Positions 35,401 through 44,003 of a DNA stretch of 64,000 nt are shown here, in pieces (the first letter of the stretch is position 1; every line of letters begins with the position of its first letter). A model generated the notes under the pieces. It saw only the letters and a program-made list of their open reading frames with translations. It was not told the origin of the DNA and did no database searches. Source of the DNA: Pseudophaeobacter arcticus DSM 23566 (GTDB taxonomy: Bacteria > Pseudomonadota > Alphaproteobacteria > Rhodobacterales > Rhodobacteraceae); the NCBI RefSeq assembly GCF_000473205.1, contig NZ_KI421507.1, positions 965,934 to 1,029,933 of the forward strand, in the 5' to 3' direction. A program made the translations under genes and the position numbers.

Positions 35401-35850
35401 ATGAAATGGATCGACCTTCCGCCGGTCTGGCTGGCAGGCTTTGCTGCTCTGGCCTGGTGTCAGGCGCGCTATCTATCCTTGGGATTGGAGTTTGGTCCGG
35501 TCTGGGCGGATCTACTGGGGGGGCTGCTTGTTGGGGGCGGACTGGTTCTGATGGTGTTGGCGGTTACCGAAATGCGGCGTCAGAAAACCACGCTCATGCC
35601 ACATGAGACGCCGAGCAGGTTGGTGCAATCCGGCATCTTTACGCGCAGCCGCAACCCAATCTATCTGGGCGATGTCATGGTGCTGGCGGGGCTGATCCTT
35701 TATTTTGACGCGGTTCTTGCGCTGCCGCTGATCCCGGTACTGACCTGGATCCTGGAGAAGCGATTTATCATTGGTGAAGAAAACCGGATGCGGCGAACCT
35801 TTCGCAGCGACTGGGCGCGCTACGAGCAAAAAGTGCGACGCTGGGTCTAG
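35401..35850 (+). CDS. isoprenylcysteine carboxyl methyltransferase-like membrane protein
   Basis: A 149-residue integral membrane protein of the ICMT/PEMT-like family. Two N-terminal helices (VWLAGFAALAWCQARYL; LLGGLLVGGGLVLMVLAVTEMRR) are followed by the SAM-binding pattern TLMPHETPSRLVQSGIFTRSRNPIYLGDVMVLAG and the C-terminal EENRMRRTFRSDWARYEQKVRRWV block. The ATG at 35401 follows AAAGAGACATGAC. The 217-bp upstream gap shows no gene. Bacterial members have unknown substrates. Confidence 0.9.
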   Translation: MKWIDLPPVWLAGFAALAWCQARYLSLGLEFGPVWADLLGGLLVGGGLVLMVLAVTEMRRQKTTLMPHETPSRLVQSGIFTRSRNPIYLGDVMVLAGLILYFDAVLALPLIPVLTWILEKRFIIGEENRMRRTFRSDWARYEQKVRRWV

Positions 35851-35991
35851 GCGGCGGCTCAATGACGGATCAAAGACTGCCTTTCTATTGTAGCGTCACT
35901 TTGGAGGCCAGTTGCAGAATCCACAGCAGTTTAGTTGAGTGGTGCAGAAATGCGGCAACGCGGCAGTGAAATGCGGCGACGCAGCGAAACC

Positions 35992-36014
35992 ATTGCGCAA
36001 AAATGTTGCGCAAT
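35992..36014 (+). promoter_or_regulatory. perfect 9-bp inverted repeat upstream of pntA
   Basis: ATTGCGCAA-AAATG-TTGCGCAAT is a perfect palindromic pair 69 bases before the pntA GTG, directly followed by a -10-like TATAGT (36014-36019). It looks like an operator overlapping the promoter. Just upstream, 35947-35985 holds two imperfect copies of AAATGCGGCRACGC. Confidence 0.6.
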
Positions 36015-36082
36015 ATAGTCATAATGTTTGCGATCCGTACCCAGGCAATGCTGGGGCGGGCAGGACGAGGGGGACCGACAAG

Positions 36083-37654
36083 GTGAAAATTGGAACACCC
36101 AAAGAGGTGATCAACGGCGAGGCGCGTGTTGCCATGACGCCCGATTCTGCGCGTCAGCTGCAGAAACTGGGCTATGACTGCGCTATTGAGAGCGGTGCGG
36201 GCTTACAGGCCGGCTTTAGCGATGCCACCTATGAAGAGGCCGGTGTTGAAATTATCAAGACCGCCGCTGCCTTGTGGAAGGCATCGGATATCATCGCCAA
36301 GGTGCGCCAACCCAATGAGGCTGAGCTCAAGCGGCTGAACTCGACAAAGACGCTGATCTCTTTCTTTAATCCCGGCGGGAATGAAGAGGGGCTGGAGCTG
36401 GCCAAATCCAAAGGCGCCAGCGTTGTTGCCATGGAAATGGTGCCACGTATCAGCCGCGCCCAGAAAATGGACGCGCTGTCCTCGATGGCCAATATTGCGG
36501 GCTACCGCGCCGTTATTGAAGCGGGCAACAATTTTGGACGCTTCTTTACCGGTCAGATCACAGCAGCGGGCAAGGTGCCCCCGGCAAAGGTCCTGGTGGT
36601 TGGTGCCGGCGTTGCCGGTCTTGCCGCCATCGGCACCTCGACCAGCCTTGGGGCCATCACCCTGGCCTTTGACGTGCGTCCCGAAGTGGCTGAGCAAGTT
36701 GAGTCCATGGGCGCCGAGTTTGTCTATCTCGACTTTGAAGAAGAGCAGGCCGACGGCGCCTCCTCTGGTGGCTATGCTTCGGTCTCCAGCCCCGAATTCC
36801 GCGAGGCCCAGCTGGCCAAGTTCCGGGAACTGGCGCCAGAGGTGGACATCGTCATCACCACGGCCCTGATCCCCAACCGCGAAGCGCCAGAGCTGTGGAC
36901 CGAAGACATGGTCGCAGCGATGAAACCCGGTTCGGTCATTGTTGACCTGGCAGCGGAAAAGGGCGGCAACTGCAAGCTCACCGTGATGGATGAGAAAATT
37001 GTCACCGAGAATGGCGTGACCATTATCGGCTATACCGATTTCCCATCCCGCATGGCGGCGCAGGCCTCGACGCTTTACGCCACCAACATCCGCCACATGA
37101 TGACAGATCTGACGCCCGAAAAGGACGGTCAGGTCAATCACAACATGGAAGATGACGTCATTCGTGGCGCCACCGTCACCCATGCCGGTGAAATCACTTT
37201 CCCGCCACCGCCGCCAAAGGTGCAGGCGATTGCCGCCAAGCCCAAAGAGGTGGTGCCAGAGCTGACCCCAGAGGAAAAACGCGCACAAGAAGTGGCCGCC
37301 TTCAAGGCTCAGACCAAAAATCAGGTGACCCTGCTGGTCGTGGGCGGTGCCTTGCTGCTTGGTGTTGGTCTGGTAGCGCCAGTCAGCTTCATGCAGCACT
37401 TTATCGTTTTTGTGCTGTCGGTCTTTATTGGTTTCCAGGTGATCTGGGGCGTGGCGCACAGCCTGCACACACCGCTGATGGCGGTGACCAATGCGATCTC
37501 GTCGATCATTATTCTGGGCGCGCTGATGCAGATCGGTTCGGGCAGCTTTCTGGTGATCCTGCTGGCAGCCCTCTCGGTCTTTATGGCTGGGATCAACATC
37601 TTTGGTGGCTTCCTCGTCACCCGGCGCATGCTTGCCATGTTCCAGAAATCTTAA
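36083..37654 (+). CDS. pntA: proton-translocating NAD(P) transhydrogenase subunit alpha
   Basis: A 523-residue subunit that binds NAD(H) and contributes membrane helices; with PntB it makes NADPH using the proton gradient. The N-terminal domain I contains [23 protein letters not shown], the Rossmann stretch [22 protein letters not shown] and the RQD-loop equivalent. Residues 410-435 form a linker, and three to four transmembrane helices close the protein ([19 protein letters not shown] onward). The start is GTG at 36083 with a GAGGGGGA upstream; a longer open frame exists but is not homologous-looking. pntB follows after 13 bp. Confidence 0.96.
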   Translation: MKIGTPKEVINGEARVAMTPDSARQLQKLGYDCAIESGAGLQAGFSDATYEEAGVEIIKTAAALWKASDIIAKVRQPNEAELKRLNSTKTLISFFNPGGNEEGLELAKSKGASVVAMEMVPRISRAQKMDALSSMANIAGYRAVIEAGNNFGRFFTGQITAAGKVPPAKVLVVGAGVAGLAAIGTSTSLGAITLAFDVRPEVAEQVESMGAEFVYLDFEEEQADGASSGGYASVSSPEFREAQLAKFRELAPEVDIVITTALIPNREAPELWTEDMVAAMKPGSVIVDLAAEKGGNCKLTVMDEKIVTENGVTIIGYTDFPSRMAAQASTLYATNIRHMMTDLTPEKDGQVNHNMEDDVIRGATVTHAGEITFPPPPPKVQAIAAKPKEVVPELTPEEKRAQEVAAFKAQTKNQVTLLVVGGALLLGVGLVAPVSFMQHFIVFVLSVFIGFQVIWGVAHSLHTPLMAVTNAISSIIILGALMQIGSGSFLVILLAALSVFMAGINIFGGFLVTRRMLAMFQKS

Positions 37655-37667
37655 GGAGGCTACAGAG

Positions 37668-39101
37668 ATGGAATATGGATTTACCACTGCCGCCTATGTG
37701 GTTGCGGCTGTTCTCTTTATCCTCAGCCTTGGCGGGTTGTCGGGCCAGGAAAGCGCCAAACGCGCGGTCTGGTACGGGATTGCCGGCATGGCGCTGGCGG
37801 TTTTTGCCACCCTGGTGGGCCCAGGTTCTGGGCTCTGGCTCTTGTCAATCGCGCTGATCGCAGGTGGCGGTGCCATCGGCTATCAGCTGGCAACACGGGT
37901 GCAGATGACCCAGATGCCCGAACTGGTCGCGGCGATGCACTCTCTGGTTGGTCTGGCTGCGGTCTTTGTGGGCCTCATCGCCCATATCGAACTGGGCCGT
38001 GTCCTGGCCATGGACGCTGACGCCAAACAGGCGCTGGATGGCTTTGCAAAACTCCTGGCCAAGAAAGACGGCGTCGAAGTGGCCATTCTGCGGGTTGAGC
38101 TCTTCCTCGGCATCTTCATCGGTGCGGTGACCTTCACCGGTTCGGTTGTGGCCTATGGCAAACTGGCAGGCAAACTGACCTCTTCGGCGGTAAAGCTGCC
38201 CGGCGGTCACATGCTCAACGCTGTCGCTGCTGGCGTGTCGCTGATCGGGTTGATCTGGTACTTCAACACTGGTGGTTTCTTGCCACTGCTCTTGATGACG
38301 CTGGCCGCTCTGTTCATCGGCTATCACCTGATCATGGGCATCGGCGGCGCCGATATGCCAGTGGTTGTCTCGATGCTGAACAGCTATTCCGGCTGGGCGG
38401 CTGCGGCGATTGGTTTCTCCCTTGGCAATGACCTGCTGATTGTTGTTGGCGCCCTTGTTGGCTCCTCCGGTGCCATCCTCAGCTATATCATGTGCAAGGC
38501 GATGAACCGGAGCTTTGTCAGCGTTATCCTGGGCGGCTTTGGTGGCACTACGGGGCCACAGATGGAGGTCGAGGGCGAGCAGATTGCAATCGACGCTGAC
38601 GGCGTTGCCACCGCGCTGGACGAGGCCGACTCTGTCATCATCATCCCCGGTTACGGCATGGCGGTGGCACAGGCACAGCAGAATGTGGCGGAACTGACCC
38701 GTCGCCTGCGGGCCAAGGGCAAGACCGTGCGCTTTGCCATCCACCCCGTCGCAGGCCGTTTGCCTGGCCATATGAACGTGCTCCTGGCCGAGGCCAAGGT
38801 TCCCTATGACATCGTCATGGAAATGGATGAGATCAACGAGGACTTCCCTGAGACCGATGTGGCCATCGTCATTGGCTCCAATGACATCGTCAACCCGGCG
38901 GCCCAGGAAGACCCGAATTCTCCCATCGCGGGGATGCCGGTTCTGGAATGCTGGAAGGCCAAGCAGGTCTTTGTCTCCAAACGCGGCCAGGGAACTGGCT
39001 ATTCCGGCATCGAGAACCCGTTGTTCTTCAAAGAGAACACCCGGATGTTTTATGGCGATGCCAAGGCCTCGCTGGATCAGTTGCTGACAATGATCCAGTA
39101 A
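37668..39101 (+). CDS. pntB: proton-translocating NAD(P) transhydrogenase subunit beta
   Basis: A 477-residue subunit with about nine N-terminal membrane helices ([30 protein letters not shown]) and the NADP(H)-binding domain III at the C-terminus ([76 protein letters not shown]). Length matches the family. The ATG at 37668 follows AAGGAGG, 13 bp after pntA, so the two form one operon ending at the hairpin at 39127. Confidence 0.97.
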   Translation: MEYGFTTAAYVVAAVLFILSLGGLSGQESAKRAVWYGIAGMALAVFATLVGPGSGLWLLSIALIAGGGAIGYQLATRVQMTQMPELVAAMHSLVGLAAVFVGLIAHIELGRVLAMDADAKQALDGFAKLLAKKDGVEVAILRVELFLGIFIGAVTFTGSVVAYGKLAGKLTSSAVKLPGGHMLNAVAAGVSLIGLIWYFNTGGFLPLLLMTLAALFIGYHLIMGIGGADMPVVVSMLNSYSGWAAAAIGFSLGNDLLIVVGALVGSSGAILSYIMCKAMNRSFVSVILGGFGGTTGPQMEVEGEQIAIDADGVATALDEADSVIIIPGYGMAVAQAQQNVAELTRRLRAKGKTVRFAIHPVAGRLPGHMNVLLAEAKVPYDIVMEMDEINEDFPETDVAIVIGSNDIVNPAAQEDPNSPIAGMPVLECWKAKQVFVSKRGQGTGYSGIENPLFFKENTRMFYGDAKASLDQLLTMIQ

Positions 39102-39126
39102 CAGACCTCCCAAAACTCAGACCAAA

Positions 39127-39160
39127 GGCGCGCCAGAGAGATCCGGCGCGCCTTTTCTTT
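39127..39160 (+). terminator. intrinsic terminator of pntAB
   Basis: GGCGCGCC-N10-GGCGCGCC (each arm self-complementary, so an 8-bp stem) followed by TTTTCTTTT, 25 bases after the pntB stop. Confidence 0.9.
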
Positions 39161-39167
39161 TCGACTT

Positions 39168-39225
39168 CATTTGGCCCCAAATATCCCGGGGGAGGCCATC
39201 GGCCGGGGGCAGAGCCCCTCTTGAT
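39168..39225 (+). repeat. Rhodobacteraceae-type intergenic element
   Basis: TTTGGCCCCAAATATCCCGGGGG followed by GGCC-atc-GGCC and GGGGGCAGAGCCCC. From memory, the opening motif occurs in many intergenic regions of Roseobacter-group genomes, often after terminators. Only one copy is in this window, so repetition cannot be shown here. The rest of the 259-bp gap shows no gene. Confidence 0.4.
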
Positions 39226-39360
39226 TTTTCCTGAGTTTTTGCTGCGTCCCAATGGCTTTGTATACCGTCGTACCCTGGTAACATATTGAAATAAAAGACT
39301 TCTGTACAGGCTATCTCCGAATCGCTATGTTGGCTTCACCTTTTTGGAGACCCCTGCGCT

Positions 39361-40641
39361 ATGCCCCCGATCCCAGACCACCCCCTGCGCTACTCTCTGG
39401 CCAATGAGCTGCACGCCCGGCCTTTTCCGGCGATGCAAAGCCCCAGCACGGTGATCTATCTGGCGGTGAAGCAGCCGGAAAAGGCAGTCCACCGGGACCG
39501 GGCGCTGGATCTGCAGCACCTCACGGCCCTGCTGGAGCGCTATGGCGCGCCACGTCCGCAACCCGGCGCAACCCATCATTCGGCGCAGCTGGGACGTCAT
39601 ACGCTAAAGTGGGAGCAGCACACCGAATTTGTCAGCTACACGCTCTATTGCGATGGCATCAGCGAGCGCGCCTTTGACCCGGCGGATTTTGATGTTTTCC
39701 CCTCAGGCTGGCTGTTGGAGGCCCCCGGTCAAAGGGTCACCTCGCTGATGATCCGGGTGCTGCCGCGGCCAGAGGACAAGCGGATCAAGTCCGACCTGAG
39801 CGACTGGTTTGTTCCCGAAAGCCTGGCGGTGGCCGAGGTGCTGGATGACAGTGCCGTGGTTGCCGGGGATTTCCGCATTGATCCGGCGGGGCATATGCGG
39901 TTTGCGCTTTTTGCCAATGCCGAAACCGGGTCGCAGCGCATTGGTCGACTGGTGCAGCGGCTCTGTGAGATTGAAACCTACCGGGCCATGTCGATGCTTG
40001 GGTTTTCCCGGGTGCGGGGGCTCAGCCGCGACATCGGCGAACTGGACACGCATCTCAGCAAGATGATGGCCGAGATGACCTCTGACACGGTGCCAGCGGA
40101 ACAGACCCTGACGCAGCTTTTGACGGTCTCGGCTGAACTGGAGGCCATGGCAGCCCGCTCGGCCTTTCGCTTTGGGGCCACCGGCGCCTATGAGGCGCTG
40201 GTCAATCAGCGTATCGGACTGCTGCGCGAGACGCGCCACGGCGGTTTCCAGACGTTTTCCGAATTCATGCTGCGCCGATATGAACCCGCCATGCGCACGG
40301 TGAAATCCACGGAAAAACGCATCGGTACCCTGGCAGACCGGGCCCGGCGCGGTGGCGAGCTGCTCAGGACGCGCGTCGATGTGGAGCGCAGCGCGCAGAA
40401 CCAGGCGCTTTTGGCCAGTATGGACCGGCGGGCGGATCAGGCGCTGCAGCTGCAACACACCGTAGAAGGGCTCTCGGTGGTGGCAATCGGCTACTACGCC
40501 GTCTCCTTGGTGTCGTATCTGTTGTATCCCCTTGCGCAGGTCCTGGGCCAAAGCAAGGGGATGTTGACCGCGATGATCACTCTGCCGGTTGTGGGGCTGG
40601 TGTGGCTGGCGATCCAGCGGATAAAGAAGAAGCTGCACTAG
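39361..40641 (+). CDS. DUF3422 family protein
   Basis: A 426-residue protein with the family opening HPLRYSLANELHARPFPAM and blocks such as HTEFVSYTLYCDG, FPSGWLLEAPGQRVTSLMIRV and GRLVQRLCEIETYRAMSMLGF. The C-terminal part is helical and ends with two membrane segments (about 375-420: VVAIGYYAVSLVSYLLYPLAQVL; GMLTAMITLPVVGLVWLAIQRI). Members are predicted membrane-anchored proteins of unknown function. Its last 65 coding bases overlap the convergent YeeE gene. Confidence 0.92.
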   Translation: MPPIPDHPLRYSLANELHARPFPAMQSPSTVIYLAVKQPEKAVHRDRALDLQHLTALLERYGAPRPQPGATHHSAQLGRHTLKWEQHTEFVSYTLYCDGISERAFDPADFDVFPSGWLLEAPGQRVTSLMIRVLPRPEDKRIKSDLSDWFVPESLAVAEVLDDSAVVAGDFRIDPAGHMRFALFANAETGSQRIGRLVQRLCEIETYRAMSMLGFSRVRGLSRDIGELDTHLSKMMAEMTSDTVPAEQTLTQLLTVSAELEAMAARSAFRFGATGAYEALVNQRIGLLRETRHGGFQTFSEFMLRRYEPAMRTVKSTEKRIGTLADRARRGGELLRTRVDVERSAQNQALLASMDRRADQALQLQHTVEGLSVVAIGYYAVSLVSYLLYPLAQVLGQSKGMLTAMITLPVVGLVWLAIQRIKKKLH

Positions 40642-41662
40642 GCGCCTCCCGCACCACCCGGTGGGCCAGAACCCCACCCAGGGCGATGGCGGCCAAAGCC
40701 AGCGGCGCCGCCAGACCCAGGGTGGAAATCCCGGCAAGGCCTGCGCCAAGGGTACAGCCTCCGGCCAGAACCCCGCCAAAGCCCATCAGGCTGGCGCCAA
40801 GCAAATAGCGACCGGTCTGGCGGGGGCTGTCAAAGCTCTGCCACTGGAACTCCCGGCGCAGCAGGGCGGTAAGCAGTGCCCCCGCCAATACGCCGCCGAT
40901 CAGCCCGGGCCCGAACCCCGCAGTCACGGCGCTGGAGGCGATGACATAAAACAGCCCCTCGGACATGGGCGCGGTAAAGGACAGGCTTTCCATGGCAATG
41001 GGGTCAAATTCGTCAAAGAGCACAAATCCGGTGGTGACCCAGGCCAGCGGCACCAGAGCTCCGATCATGGCGCCGCCCAGCAGGGCCAGCACGGTATTTT
41101 GCGACCGCAGGGCCAGCCAAAAGGCGGGCAGGGCAATGACAGCGCTCCACAGGGGCGCGCCACCGGGCAGGGCAGCCAGGGTTGCATAATCCCCCAGTTG
41201 AACGGTGTAGCCGCTCAGAAGGCTGCGCAGCGGCGCCAGCACGCCTTTGAGCGTGGCATGGGCCACAATGGCAAAGATCCCGACGCAAAGCAGTGCGCGC
41301 AGGTTGCCAGTGCCGCTGAGCACGGTGAGGCGCGAAATGCAGCCCCGTGTCAGCACCATGCCGATGCCAAACATCACACCGCCAACAGCAATGGCCAAAA
41401 GCGGCAGCTCCGAGGCCAGCAGGCGGTGGCCGTCAAAACTGATCCAGCCCTGGGTCACAGCGGCCTGCGTTCCCAGCACCGAAACGGCCAGCGCCAGGGC
41501 CCAGACACCGGCGGCCTGTTGGCGGTCCTCACCGATCAGGGCGCGGCGAAAGCAAAACCGGGTGAGCTGTGCCAGCACACCAAAGCCCAGCCCAAGGGCG
41601 AGGGCAAAATACAGCGAGGCCAGTCGTGGGGTGGTCTCTTCAAAACCAAATGTCTCAAACAT
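40577..41662 (-). CDS. YeeE/YedE family membrane protein
   Basis: A 361-residue protein with about ten membrane helices of the YeeE/YedE (DUF395, TsuA-like) family, associated with uptake of thiosulfate or other sulfur compounds. Conserved cysteine motifs are visible: LTRFCFRRAL near residue 36, VLTRGCISRLTVLSGTGNLRA in the middle and GGVLAGGCTLGAGLAGISTLG near the end. The C-terminal tail (Ala/Ser/Pro-rich) overlaps the end of the DUF3422 gene on the other strand. No sulfurtransferase gene is adjacent, so the substrate stays open. Confidence 0.92.
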   Translation of the reverse strand: MFETFGFEETTPRLASLYFALALGLGFGVLAQLTRFCFRRALIGEDRQQAAGVWALALAVSVLGTQAAVTQGWISFDGHRLLASELPLLAIAVGGVMFGIGMVLTRGCISRLTVLSGTGNLRALLCVGIFAIVAHATLKGVLAPLRSLLSGYTVQLGDYATLAALPGGAPLWSAVIALPAFWLALRSQNTVLALLGGAMIGALVPLAWVTTGFVLFDEFDPIAMESLSFTAPMSEGLFYVIASSAVTAGFGPGLIGGVLAGALLTALLRREFQWQSFDSPRQTGRYLLGASLMGFGGVLAGGCTLGAGLAGISTLGLAAPLALAAIALGGVLAHRVVREAPSAASSLSAGSPATPAPQPAE

Positions 41663-41832
41663 CGCAGGCTCCCGTTTAGCAGCGAATTGGAATTATTTCC
41701 CGAAATGAGGCCAAAGCCGGTGGCGGACAAGGGGAAACCCCTGGGGAGCTGGCAGATCCCTGGTGACAGTGTTCTGTCTTGTCGCGCTGTGGCAGTATTT
41801 TCTGCCCAGCCCAATGGGGCGGAGCGAAACAA

Positions 41833-41860
41833 TTTGGCCGCCCCCTGGGGGACGGCCAAA
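41833..41860 (-). terminator. hairpin downstream of the peptide permease genes
   Basis: TTTGGCCG-CCCCC-t-GGGGG-a-CGGCCAAA forms a long GC-rich stem with one bulge, about 70 bases past the DppC-like gene on the minus strand. It is a probable transcription end; the T tract is weak (TTGTTT). The rest of this 266-bp gap shows no gene. Confidence 0.65.
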
Positions 41861-41928
41861 AGCTATGTTCTTATTTGAATATGTCTCAGTGATCTTCAGC
41901 GGCGCAGGGGCTGCACCATCCTGAGGCG

Positions 41929-42840
41929 CTAGCGGCCGCGAATCCGTGGATCCAGCGCGTCGCGCAGCCCGTCCCCAAGGTAGTTCACACTCAGCACGGT
42001 CAAAGAGATCGCCATGCCGGGCCAGAATACCCGCTCGGGGTGCTGCTGCAGATAGTCGGTGGCATCAAACAGCAGCCGTCCCCAGGTTGGGAAATCCGGT
42101 GGGAAGCCGAGGCCAAGGAAGGAGAGCGAGCTTTCGGTGATGATCGCGGTGGCAATCCCCAGTGTCGCCGAAACCATGATCGGAGACAGCACGTTTGGCA
42201 GGATATGCCGGGTGATCAGCTTGCTGTTTGAGGTGCCGATGGAGCGGGCCGCCAGAACAAACTCACGTTCCTTGATCGCCAGGACATCGCCGCGCACGAT
42301 GCGCGCTGTGGGCATCCAGGAGGTTACCCCAATGGCACAGACGATGAGAATAAAGATCCCTTGCTCTGGTCCAAAGGCCGCATTGAGCGGCTCGCGAAAC
42401 AGCAGCATCATCACCAGCAAGAGCGGCAGCAGCGGCAGCGCCAGGAACAGATCGGTCAGGCGCATCAAAGGCCCGTCGAGCCGTTTGAAAAAGCCTGCGA
42501 CCACCCCGACGAAGGAGCCCAGAAATAGCGCCAGCGCCATTGCGGTAAGCCCAACCGACACAGAGGTAGAGCCCCCCGCCATCATCCGGGCCATCATGTC
42601 ACGGCCCAGTTGATCGGTACCAAAGGGATGTACCCAGCTGGGGCCCTGATTGCGGGCGCGGATGTCGATATGGGTTGCTTCGATGTCCCAGAACAGCGGA
42701 CCCAGGTAGACCGCAGCGATAATCAGGATAAACAGGATGCCGCCTATCAAAGCACCACGGTGGGTTTTGAACTGATCCCAGACATCCAGCCACTGGCTGC
42801 GCGGTGGCTTGCTGGGGATCGGATTGCTAAGCTCAGTCAT
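41929..42840 (-). CDS. peptide ABC transporter permease (DppC/OppC type)
   Basis: A 303-residue inner-membrane permease. The N-terminal OppC-type helix (HRGALIGGILFILIIAAVYLGPLFW) precedes HPFGTDQLGRDMMARMMAGG, a family hallmark, and the transmembrane domain carries the EAA-loop equivalent FVLAARSIGTSNSKLITRHILPNVLSPIMV. It ends in GDGLRDALDPRIRGR, also typical. It overlaps the upstream DppB-type gene by eight bases and completes a minus-strand transcript that starts with the binding protein. Confidence 0.96.
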   Translation of the reverse strand: MTELSNPIPSKPPRSQWLDVWDQFKTHRGALIGGILFILIIAAVYLGPLFWDIEATHIDIRARNQGPSWVHPFGTDQLGRDMMARMMAGGSTSVSVGLTAMALALFLGSFVGVVAGFFKRLDGPLMRLTDLFLALPLLPLLLVMMLLFREPLNAAFGPEQGIFILIVCAIGVTSWMPTARIVRGDVLAIKEREFVLAARSIGTSNSKLITRHILPNVLSPIMVSATLGIATAIITESSLSFLGLGFPPDFPTWGRLLFDATDYLQQHPERVFWPGMAISLTVLSVNYLGDGLRDALDPRIRGR

Positions 42841-43840
42841 AGCGGATCCTCGGGTCTAGAATGCCATACAGAACATCGGCGATCAGATTGAACAGCACGA
42901 TGAGAATGGCAAAGATAAAGGTGAGTGTCTGCACCATGGGCAGATCATTAGCCTGAATGGAGCCAATCAGCAGCTGGCCGATACCGTTCACCTTGAACAC
43001 CTGCTCGGTGATGATTGCGCCGCCAAAGATCGCGGGGATGCCAAGGGCAATCACCGTGACCACCGGGATCATCGAGTTGCGCAGAACATGTACCATGACC
43101 ACGACATATTCGCTCAGGCCCTTGGCCCGCGCCGTGCGCACATAGTCCTGATTGAGGTTGTCCAGCATCGAGGCCCGCATAAACCGGCTGAGCTGCGCGG
43201 TGATCTGCAGTGCCAGCACCATGACCGGCATGATCATCTGTTTCAGCTGGTAGACAAAGCTGCTCCAACTGTTGACCACATGGGTGGTGTCATAGATCGA
43301 CGGGAACCAGCCCAGCTGCACCGAGAAGATCACGATGACCAGAACGCCAGAGAAGAACGGCGGCACCGAAAAGCCAACCATCGACACAAAAGTGCCAAGC
43401 TGGTCGAACCAGCTGTACTGACGGTAAGCGGAGTAAATGCCGATGGGCAGGGCGATAAAGATGGCAACCACATAGGCGGTGCCCACAACCCACAGGGTCT
43501 GTGGCATCCGCTGGATGACGATATCCATCACTGGCGAACGGGTCTGCCAGGAGATGACGCGCAGGTCACCCTGCGAAAAGGTGGTGCCAAAATAGTGGTC
43601 GATCAGAACCTGGGGTTCAATCCAGAAGAACTGCACCAGCCATTTCCAGAAGCGGATAGGGGCGGGTTGGCCAAGGCCAAGGGCCTCGCGCATTTTTTCT
43701 TTGACTTCAGGGGGAACTGTGAGGGGAACCTGTGCCATCGGATCGCCCGGGGCGAGTTCGAGCAGCAGGAAAATCACCAGACTGATGAACAGCAGTGTCG
43801 GAACCGACAGGATCAGCCGCCTGATTGTAAAGGTCAGCAT
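42833..43840 (-). CDS. peptide ABC transporter permease (DppB/OppB type)
   Basis: A 335-residue inner-membrane permease opening MLTFTIRRLILSVPTLLFISLVIFLLLELAPGDP, the standard DppB start. The EAA-type loop is DYVRTARAKGLSEYVVVMVHVLRNSMIPVVT, and the end is LFNLIADVLYGILDPRIRYD. A longer than usual periplasmic loop (about 60-115) follows the first helix. It lies 163 bp downstream of the binding-protein gene with a strong hairpin between them, and overlaps the second permease. Confidence 0.96.
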   Translation of the reverse strand: MLTFTIRRLILSVPTLLFISLVIFLLLELAPGDPMAQVPLTVPPEVKEKMREALGLGQPAPIRFWKWLVQFFWIEPQVLIDHYFGTTFSQGDLRVISWQTRSPVMDIVIQRMPQTLWVVGTAYVVAIFIALPIGIYSAYRQYSWFDQLGTFVSMVGFSVPPFFSGVLVIVIFSVQLGWFPSIYDTTHVVNSWSSFVYQLKQMIMPVMVLALQITAQLSRFMRASMLDNLNQDYVRTARAKGLSEYVVVMVHVLRNSMIPVVTVIALGIPAIFGGAIITEQVFKVNGIGQLLIGSIQANDLPMVQTLTFIFAILIVLFNLIADVLYGILDPRIRYD

Positions 43841-43959
43841 GGAGCGTGCGCCTTTTGCAATGTGTTATTGTTGATCTGGACAGGGCGTCAGCGCCGCGAT
43901 GGGCTGCCGCCTTTGGCCAATGTGTCCGGCGATAAACCGGAACGCGGCGCGAATGGCAA

Positions 43960-43986
43960 GAGGCCCCGGTGAAACACCGGGGCCTC
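43960..43986 (-). terminator. intercistronic hairpin after the binding-protein gene
   Basis: GAGGCCCCGGTG-AAA/TTT-CACCGGGGCCTC is a perfect 12-bp stem with a 3-base loop, 18 bases past the binding-protein stop. It lacks a U tract. Such hairpins between a binding-protein gene and its permease genes usually raise binding-protein mRNA over the rest. Confidence 0.8.
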
Positions 43987-44003
43987 GTTTAGGCAAGAAC
44001 CGC

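Noticed and set aside
35939-36082. 48-codon N-terminal extension of PntA
   Set aside because: It reads through the promoter-like palindrome and resembles no transhydrogenase; the GTG at 36083 starts the conserved MKIGTPKE.
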